Shown here: one piece after another, positions 1-4,530 of the stretch
Layout: each line of letters begins with the position of its first letter
Position numbering within the stretch: position 1 is the stretch's first letter
NCBI GenBank assembly: GCA_902774165.1
Contig: CACYHJ010000204.1
Span: 1-9,713, forward strand
DNA from: Oscillospiraceae bacterium
GTDB taxonomy: Bacteria > Bacillota > Clostridia > Oscillospirales > Acutalibacteraceae
Direction: 5' to 3'
Length of the DNA: 9,713 bases
Notes under the pieces: model-generated
Told to the model about the DNA's origin: nothing
What the model saw: the letters and a program-made list of their open reading frames with translations, nothing else
The model's database searches: none
Position numbers and translations under genes: made by a program

Positions 1-84
1 GAAGATTTTGGGGAAGTAACATACTTCTTCTTCATTATCACGATGATAGGGGATTCTTATGCAAAAAGACGCGACAGAATATTC

Positions 85-152
85 TTGTCCAACAGATTGA
101 TTTTTTGTCCAAGATAAAGTAAAATTGGACGAAAGTTGATATTGTTGGATGA
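85..152. promoter_or_regulatory. Four-half-site operator-like array upstream of the fic gene
   Basis: Four 8-bp half-sites start exactly 20 bp apart, at 85, 105, 125 and 145. The first two read TTGTCCAA; the last two read TTGGACGA and TTGGATGA, which is the opposite orientation. The whole array is therefore symmetric about position 118.5. A spacing near two helical turns puts all sites on one DNA face, as expected for cooperative binding of a dimeric repressor. The array covers the likely promoter and ends just before the Shine-Dalgarno site, so binding would be expected to repress the gene. That the Fic protein's own winged helix binds here is inference. Confidence 0.65.
97..125 (+). promoter_or_regulatory. 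Likely sigma-A-type promoter of the fic gene
   Basis: TTGATT (97-102) and TAAAAT (120-125) are separated by 17 bp, a good fit to a housekeeping -35/-10 pair. One operator half-site (105-112) lies in the spacer and another (125-132) touches the -10 box, which supports promoter control by the array. Transcription would start about 30 bases before the ATG at 164. Confidence 0.5.
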
Positions 153-163
153 AAGGAGTTTTA

Positions 164-1225
164 ATGAGATCGTTTGATTACAGTAAACTATATGATAAAG
201 CTTGGGATACAGATATTCTAAATCTTATTGCGAAGATTCATGAGTGTAAGGGAAGGCAGGATTTATTCATTCGTCAAAAGCCTGTGGAACTCACTCGCCT
301 TGTTGAAATTGCCAAAATACAGAGTACTGAAAGCTCCAATAAAATTGAAGGCATTGTCACAACAAGAGCCCGAATGAAACAGCTTTTTGAGGAGAAAACT
401 ACTCCGAAGAACCGGGATGAAGATGAAATTATGGGATATCGTGATGTCCTAAATACAATTCACGAAAGTAATGAGTACATTCCAATCAGATCGTCCTACA
501 TTCTTCAACTTCACCGAGATCTTTTAAAACGGGCAGGCTTCTCATATGGCGGCCATTTTAAGAATGTTCAAAACTATATTAACGAAACAAAGCCTGATGG
601 AACTGAAGTCACGAGGTTTACACCAATTGCACCTCATGAGACACCGGATGCGGTAGAGAATCTTTGCAATGCTTATGAGAAGGCTATTGCTAATGAGAAG
701 ATAGATTCTTTGATACTGATTCCGGCCTTCATCTGTGACTTCTTGTGCATTCATCCATTTAATGATGGTAATGGAAGAATGAGCAGGTTGCTCACATTGC
801 TTCTCTTGTACAAAAACGGATACAGTGTAGGAAAATACATAAGCATTGAAAAACAGATAGAGAAAACGAAGGATCGTTACTACGATACGCTTGAAGAATC
901 CGATGCCGGATGGCATGAAGAAGAAAATGATCCGACACCATTTATCAGATACATGCTTCAAGTGATTTTGGCATGCTATACCGAGTTTGAAGAGCGTGTT
1001 GGGATAATGGATGAAAGCGGAAAAGGCAGCACGGCATATGATATTGTCAAAAAGTATACTGAAGAAAAAATTGGCAAGTTTACAGGGACGGATGTTGTGG
1101 CGCACTGTCCGAGCATAGGACGGTCTTCTGCATTGGCAGCATTAAAGAAGCTATCCGAGGAAGGCTTTATCATCAAAGAGGGTTCGGGCAGAAGCACTAT
1201 TTATGTGAGAGCAGACAGTAAATAG
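164..1225 (+). CDS. Fic family protein (predicted AMP-transferase, class II) with C-terminal winged helix
   Basis: Fic enzymes usually transfer AMP from ATP to a hydroxyl side chain of a target protein. In this 353-residue protein the catalytic loop HPFNDGNGRMSR lies at residues 197-208 and matches HPFx(D/E)GNGRxxR fully, with catalytic His197. The N-terminal stretch S58-NKI-E62-G63 fits the (S/T)xxxE(G/N) inhibitory helix, so activity is probably self-restrained through Glu62 (class II). Residues about 290-350 look like a winged helix, with a helix at 320-332 (SSALAALKKLSEEG) and a wing ending STIYV. I chose ATG 164 because AGGAG (154-158) precedes it by 5 bases; the in-frame ATG at 149 overlaps the last operator half-site and has no ribosome binding site. 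The gene is much more AT-rich than the DNA to its right, suggesting transfer. The target protein is unknown. Family assignment is firm; self-regulation is inferred. Confidence 0.93.
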   Translation: MRSFDYSKLYDKAWDTDILNLIAKIHECKGRQDLFIRQKPVELTRLVEIAKIQSTESSNKIEGIVTTRARMKQLFEEKTTPKNRDEDEIMGYRDVLNTIHESNEYIPIRSSYILQLHRDLLKRAGFSYGGHFKNVQNYINETKPDGTEVTRFTPIAPHETPDAVENLCNAYEKAIANEKIDSLILIPAFICDFLCIHPFNDGNGRMSRLLTLLLLYKNGYSVGKYISIEKQIEKTKDRYYDTLEESDAGWHEEENDPTPFIRYMLQVILACYTEFEERVGIMDESGKGSTAYDIVKKYTEEKIGKFTGTDVVAHCPSIGRSSALAALKKLSEEGFIIKEGSGRSTIYVRADSK

Positions 1226-1228
1226 CCA

Positions 1229-1275
1229 TCATCCAATACAAGGGAAATTTGGACGAAATTGATATGTTTGGACGA
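1229..1275. promoter_or_regulatory. Second operator-like half-site cluster just after the fic stop codon
   Basis: TCATCCAA (1229-1236, inverted orientation) is followed by TTGGACGA at 1249-1256, again 20 bp start to start, and by another TTGGACGA at 1268-1275, 19 bp further on. The bases between the last two sites (AAATTGATATGT) nearly match those between the upstream sites at 125 and 145, so this is a copy of the upstream block and not a chance match. It could be a second operator, the leftover leader of a lost related gene, or a direct repeat that bounds a mobile fic unit. Confidence 0.5.
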
Positions 1276-1281
1276 TGAATG

Positions 1282-1365
1282 AATATCGAAACGGTTGTCC
1301 TGCTTTCCAAGGGGAACATATCGAGTCAGAGTGTCAGAGTATAATTCTCACTCGAAGGCATGGAT
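1282..1365 (+). pseudogene. Fragment resembling the C-terminal segment of RlmD-type rRNA (uracil-5)-methyltransferases
   Basis: The plus-strand frame reads NIETVVLLSKG, then after an in-frame TAA at 1342-1344 continues with FSLEGMD. From memory, Clostridia RlmD/RumA-like proteins and related mobile-element ORFs contain a HVETVVLLSKG block followed shortly by IRVEFSLEDMD, so both halves match on either side of the stop. The frame is closed upstream by TGA at 1276-1278 and I see no further match downstream, so only a short scar remains. The gene family is recalled, not searched, so the identification is moderate at best. Confidence 0.4.
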
Positions 1366-1625
1366 TACCCCATGTCAAGGACGGATTCTCCAGCTGTGGA
1401 CAATGAAAGAGCAATGTCCGGGAGGACAAACTCCTCCACCGGTATGATATGTAACAGCAGCATGGAGAGGAGAGGGGCAAAGAATGATCGTCCACACACA
1501 ACTTCTGATGGAGGAATGGGGTAAATCCCGACTTAAAACAATCTGCTGACTTTTTCAACAATAATCTGCTGGCTTACACACAGAAGAGATGAAGGACGAA
1601 ACATCAGGAAGGAGTGGCAATAACT
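1366..1625. other. Intergenic stretch without a recognisable gene
   Basis: All frames here are short and broken, and I recognise no protein motif, tRNA cloverleaf or terminator. The minus-strand reading frame at 1334-1561 (75 codons) has no ribosome binding site and resembles nothing I know. The base composition is like the fic side, not the GC-rich right side. Together with the methyltransferase-like scar this looks like the remains of deleted accessory DNA. Confidence 0.4.
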
Positions 1626-1720
1626 ATGAAAAAAGCTGTGATTTTTGTGAAAATCATATCGATACCCCTTTACTTGTTGATATATCGGATTATATCAAAA
1701 ATTTTGTCGTTTTTCAATCG
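1626..1720 (+). pseudogene. Possible 5' end of a small membrane-protein gene, cut at the composition boundary
   Basis: ATG 1626 follows AGGAAGGAG (about 1606-1614), with a rather long spacing of about 11 bases. The predicted start, MKKAVIFVKIISIPLYLLIY and onward, is a basic, hydrophobic membrane-type segment about 30 residues long. It resembles the small hydrophobic proteins often seen in integrative elements of Clostridia (recalled, not searched). From about 1715 the frame runs antisense through the GH116 gene and its composition changes abruptly, so the original 3' part is probably missing. An overlapping frame from ATG 1589 could be the real one instead. Confidence 0.2.
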
Positions 1721-3868
1721 TCAAATCCGGATAATATCGGGCGTCCGGCCGTCTTTCCCGGTCTGCAGGGTCCAGCCGTTCAGACTGCCTTCGGTCAGGC
1801 GGATACGGACCGAGCCGTTCTTTACCTCGACCGTGCCCAGCACGCCGGGAATGCACAGCGGCACAGTGACGTTTTCGCCGACCGGATCGAGACGCAGGAT
1901 CCGCCGCCCGGCGTCGATCCGAAGGCCCAGCGCCGCGTTCAGCGTAGCCCAGCTCGACATCGGCCGCGTGTAGTGGTGCCCGCACTCCCAGTGGTCCCAA
2001 AGCGCGCCGAACCGGGACTGATTCTCCTGAATGGCGGTGACAATGGCTTCCGCGTCGTCGGGCAGCCCGACGCTCAGGCACAGTGCGGCGGTCACGTAGC
2101 CGATCCCCGTCCACACGGCCTCCGTTTGGCAGTTTTTATGGGAATACAGCGTGGTATGCCGCCCTGCGGGGCAGGAGGCGTTGATCAGCCCGCCGTCCGG
2201 ATCGAAGTTTTTCTCTGAGATGACCCGCAAGACGTTCCGGGTCCGCTCGTCGCTCAAATTGGCTCCGATCCCTGCCGCCCGCAGGAACCATTCGCCGTCG
2301 AGCTGGTCTGTCATCAGGGTCTCGTCCCGCTCGTCGCCGTTGCGCCACAGGTCGTAATATTCTCCGTTCCACAGGCGCGTTTCAAGGGAGGACAGGCCCT
2401 TGCCGAGCAGCTTCCGCCAGTTTTCCGCACGGGCTGCGTCGCCCGTTTCGTCGGCGAGCCGGGCGGCGGCCTTCAGCGCGGCGAGCCATAAAACCGAGAT
2501 ATACGCCGGCGTGCCGGAAAGATTCCATGCGTCGTAGGTATTCCTCGTCGTCTGTGTATCCGGCAGTCCGTCGCCGTCCGCGTCGAGCGCGCCGATGGAA
2601 TCCACGGCGCGGATCACGTGGGGCCACATCTGCTTCAGGTAGTCCGTGTCGCCGGTATAGAGGTAATCGCGCAGCACCATCAGCACAAACTGGTTGTTCA
2701 TGTCCACACGTTCATAGCCGTTGCCCACATGGTCGAGATCCGGCGTGAAGAAATGGTGCACACGCCCGTCCTCCCGCTGGAAGGCCGCGCCCATGCGCAT
2801 CTGCCTCAGCTGCAGGTCCGGGAACAGCGCCAGCAGCCCGAAGGACGCGTGGTAGGTGATATCCGTGGTGTGGAAACCGCAGAAGCCCTGCCCCTCCCAC
2901 AGGCCGTACTTGCCGTCTTTGAGGTACCAGGAGCATTTGACGAGGGTGCTCAGGTGCCCGCTCCAGCTGTCAGGGTAAACCTCCGGCAGGGTCGTATCAT
3001 AGAGCAGCCGCGAAAAAGCGGCGGCTTTTTCAAAAATATCGGGATTCTTCCGCAAAAAGGCGTTCGCCTCCGCAGCCCCGTCGAACAGGTTTTCGTAGTA
3101 ATGGCCCAGCCGTCGCCCGTCCTTTGAAAAGTGGTTCGGGAAATACCACGTGAGGATGAAGCGCACGGTCTTTATTTCGCCCGGGGCAAGGCGAACCGCG
3201 CTTGCAAGCGCCGCCGCGCCGAATTCCGCCGGGTTTTGAATATGCAGGCGTTCCTGGCCTCTCATTGCCTTGAGAAAATCGGCCTGCTCCGCGCTGTTTT
3301 CCGGGAACGCCGGTTTTGTGTCGCGGATGCGCCGCAGCACGGACGCTGCGAAGGGATAGCGGATATAGTCATCGAAAAGCGCGGCGAGCGCTTCATCGGG
3401 CAGCGCATGGATCTCTTCGGGAAGCTCCGGCGGGGGAGCGCCCGCCTCGCTGTCCGGTAGCCTGCCCGTTTCCCGGAAGCCGAAGAGTACGGATTCCTGG
3501 CTGACGCCGAAATTGTCGTCGTCAAAGATATATTCCCGCAGGAAGCGCCGGTATTCGCCCGCGATAAAGCTCTTTTCGCCGTCTCCGTCGATGCTGAGGC
3601 ACACTTCGCCGCAGTTCGGCGCGTCGGTTTTCTCCGCAGGCCGCATCGTGACGCTGACGCAGCCGCTCTCGCGGGAAAGCGCGTTTCTGCAGCCGCCGTC
3701 GTTGCAGAATTCCGGGACAAGCGTTCCCAGCAGACTTACCGTCAGCGGTTTGGTCCCGGGGTTTTCAATCTCGAAATCCATCGCAAAGCCCGGCGTGGCG
3801 GCGACGTGGCGGCGACGTCCGTTTTGTGCGGCACGAAGGGCGCAACCGCCCGTCCCGTCACCCGGCAA
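1721..3868 (-). CDS. GH116 (GBA2/DUF608) glycoside hydrolase, C-terminal part downstream of a frameshift
   Basis: This piece holds the end of the N-terminal beta domain and the whole (alpha/alpha)6 catalytic domain of a GH116 retaining glycosidase, a family of beta-glucosidases, beta-xylosidases and glucosylceramidases. In the restored 833-residue numbering, the segment WEGQGFCGFHTTDITYHASF carries the likely nucleophile Glu443, and TYDAWNLSGTPAYISVLWLA carries the likely acid/base Asp564. The latter is preceded by DADGDGLPD, typical of the family. Both positions agree with characterised bacterial and archaeal members. The C-terminus appears complete. The nominal start at 3868 would be a TTG with no ribosome binding site inside the upstream frame; true homology begins only at about 3810 (TPGFAMDFEIENPG), so this is not a separate gene. 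There is no signal peptide, so the enzyme would be cytoplasmic. Substrate cannot be told from sequence. Confidence 0.85.
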   Translation of the reverse strand: MPGDGTGGCALRAAQNGRRRHVAATPGFAMDFEIENPGTKPLTVSLLGTLVPEFCNDGGCRNALSRESGCVSVTMRPAEKTDAPNCGEVCLSIDGDGEKSFIAGEYRRFLREYIFDDDNFGVSQESVLFGFRETGRLPDSEAGAPPPELPEEIHALPDEALAALFDDYIRYPFAASVLRRIRDTKPAFPENSAEQADFLKAMRGQERLHIQNPAEFGAAALASAVRLAPGEIKTVRFILTWYFPNHFSKDGRRLGHYYENLFDGAAEANAFLRKNPDIFEKAAAFSRLLYDTTLPEVYPDSWSGHLSTLVKCSWYLKDGKYGLWEGQGFCGFHTTDITYHASFGLLALFPDLQLRQMRMGAAFQREDGRVHHFFTPDLDHVGNGYERVDMNNQFVLMVLRDYLYTGDTDYLKQMWPHVIRAVDSIGALDADGDGLPDTQTTRNTYDAWNLSGTPAYISVLWLAALKAAARLADETGDAARAENWRKLLGKGLSSLETRLWNGEYYDLWRNGDERDETLMTDQLDGEWFLRAAGIGANLSDERTRNVLRVISEKNFDPDGGLINASCPAGRHTTLYSHKNCQTEAVWTGIGYVTAALCLSVGLPDDAEAIVTAIQENQSRFGALWDHWECGHHYTRPMSSWATLNAALGLRIDAGRRILRLDPVGENVTVPLCIPGVLGTVEVKNGSVRIRLTEGSLNGWTLQTGKDGRTPDIIRI

Positions 3869-4233
3869 GGCAGCGCCGCATCCTCATACTGCAGCCCGCA
3901 CACGGGGAACCGCCCGTCGAATGTTATCCGCTCCGCCGGTTTGTTCCAGGGAAACAACCGATAGGTAAAATCCTCCGGCTCGGTTTTCATGCCGAGCTTG
4001 CGTACGACGGGGCGCCCGCCGTCCTGTTCCGCCCGGACCCAGAAGGTCAGCGCGCCGGTACTGCTTTCGCCGTCGTCAACCTTGTTTTCCCAGCAAACCT
4101 CGGTCATCCGGGGCGGGTTGGCGATCTGCCAATAGTGAAATTCCCCGTCGGGAAAAAGCTCCACGCTTCCCGCGCCGATTCCGCCCAGGGCGACGCCGCT
4201 GGCGGAGGGTTTTGTCATAACGATCTTTGCCAT
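3742..4233 (-). CDS. GH116 glycoside hydrolase, N-terminal part upstream of the frameshift
   Basis: The protein starts MAKIVMTKPSASGVALGGIG, and the segment GVALGGIGAGSVELFPDGEF followed by HYWQIANP is the characteristic N-terminal signature of GH116 (GGIGxG...G.F..WQ). ATG 4233 is chosen because AGGTGG (4242-4247) lies 8 bases upstream; 26 further in-frame codons before it look non-coding. Residues 1 to about 143 are genuine. Then the 11-bp duplication shifts the frame and an unrelated tail runs to the stop at 3742. The upstream leader contains TATCAT (4271-4276 on this strand), a possible -10 box, but I find no convincing -35. As it stands the product would lack the catalytic domain, so the gene is inactive unless the duplication is reversible, is bypassed, or is an assembly error. 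Confidence 0.8.
   Translation of the reverse strand: MAKIVMTKPSASGVALGGIGAGSVELFPDGEFHYWQIANPPRMTEVCWENKVDDGESSTGALTFWVRAEQDGGRPVVRKLGMKTEPEDFTYRLFPWNKPAERITFDGRFPVCGLQYEDAALPCRVTGRAVAPFVPHKTDVAATSPPRRALRWISRLKTPGPNR
3794..3818. repeat. 11-bp tandem duplication that causes the GH116 frameshift
   Basis: The unit GTGGCGGCGAC occurs at 3795-3805 and again at 3806-3816; the 11-bp periodicity extends from 3794 to 3818. The two GH116 frames differ by 443 bases between their nominal starts; subtracting 11 gives 432, a multiple of 3. Deleting one copy therefore joins HKTDVAAT directly to PGFAMDFEIENPG in a continuous reading frame. The unit is short, direct and perfect, the classic product or substrate of replication slippage. 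Confidence 0.9.
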
Positions 4234-4348
4234 AAGCAAAACCACCTTTCCACCGGACCCGGTCGTTGGAATGATATCAAAAAACGATCCGGAAATCCGA
4301 TTCTGCTTCACAATTCCGTAAAACGCCGACGGATCAGAGGGGCGAATT

Positions 4349-4386
4349 CAGCCGTCGGACGGCCGTGCCTGCCGGTCGTCCGGCTG
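4349..4386. other. GC-rich imperfect inverted repeat in the GH116 leader region
   Basis: CAGCC (4349-4353) can pair with GGCTG (4382-4386), and GGACG (4357-4361) with CGTCC (4378-4382, sharing one base), giving a bulged hairpin. There is no T-run on either side, so it is not a standard intrinsic terminator. It lies between the dockerin gene pair and the GH116 start, and could be a transcript-stabilising structure, a weak terminator aid, or a chance product of high GC. Confidence 0.25.
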
Positions 4387-4417
4387 TCAGAGGTTCGTCC
4401 CCCGAATGATTTATTAA

Positions 4418-4510
4418 GGCAACACCGCACAATTCGGGCGTGCGGATTGCGCAGTAGATTTTTTCGTCAGATTGTACAGAGTCTCCGCAGGCAACCTGAC
4501 GGTTGTCAAG
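4418..4510 (+). repeat. Interspersed MITE-like repeat, copy 1
   Basis: GGCAACACCGCACAA (4418-4432) is identical to 9620-9634. Without any gap, the following 54 bases align to the second copy with a diverged middle and a well conserved end (the CGTCA...ACAG...TCTCC region). A hairpin follows: GGCAACC (4490-4496), loop TGAC, GGTTGTC (4501-4507). The 26 bases 4485-4510 are the exact reverse complement of 9688-9713, so the hairpin arm is flipped relative to copy 2. The element sits 20 bases after the stop of the downstream dockerin gene. I recall similar GGCAACACCGCACAA repeats in gut Clostridia, but the full borders are not visible here. Confidence 0.65.
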
Positions 4511-4530
4511 CATGATAAGCTATGGACGTT

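Noticed and set aside
1..117. Open frame entering from the left edge and ending near 117
   Set aside because: At least two frames are open over this short stretch, and neither gives a recognisable protein end.
149..163. Upstream ATG at 149 as the fic start
   Set aside because: It overlaps the last operator half-site and has no Shine-Dalgarno site, whereas AGGAG is correctly placed for ATG 164.
1334..1561. 75-codon minus-strand ORF in the intergenic region
   Set aside because: No ribosome binding site, odd composition rich in Ser, Cys and Leu, and overlap with the methyltransferase-like scar on the other strand.
1679..1697. GATATA...TATATC inverted repeat near the GH116 stop as a terminator
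   Set aside because: The stem is only six AT pairs and no T-run follows on the minus strand.
3866..3868. TTG 3868 as an independent start of the GH116 catalytic part
   Set aside because: No ribosome binding site, and the first 20 or so codons are out-of-frame sequence of the N-terminal part.
4490..4507. Repeat hairpin as an intrinsic terminator of the dockerin genes
   Set aside because: It is 23 bases past the stop codon but followed on the minus strand by TGCGGAGACT with no T-run. The same stem also occurs upstream of the other gene, so it belongs to the repeat.
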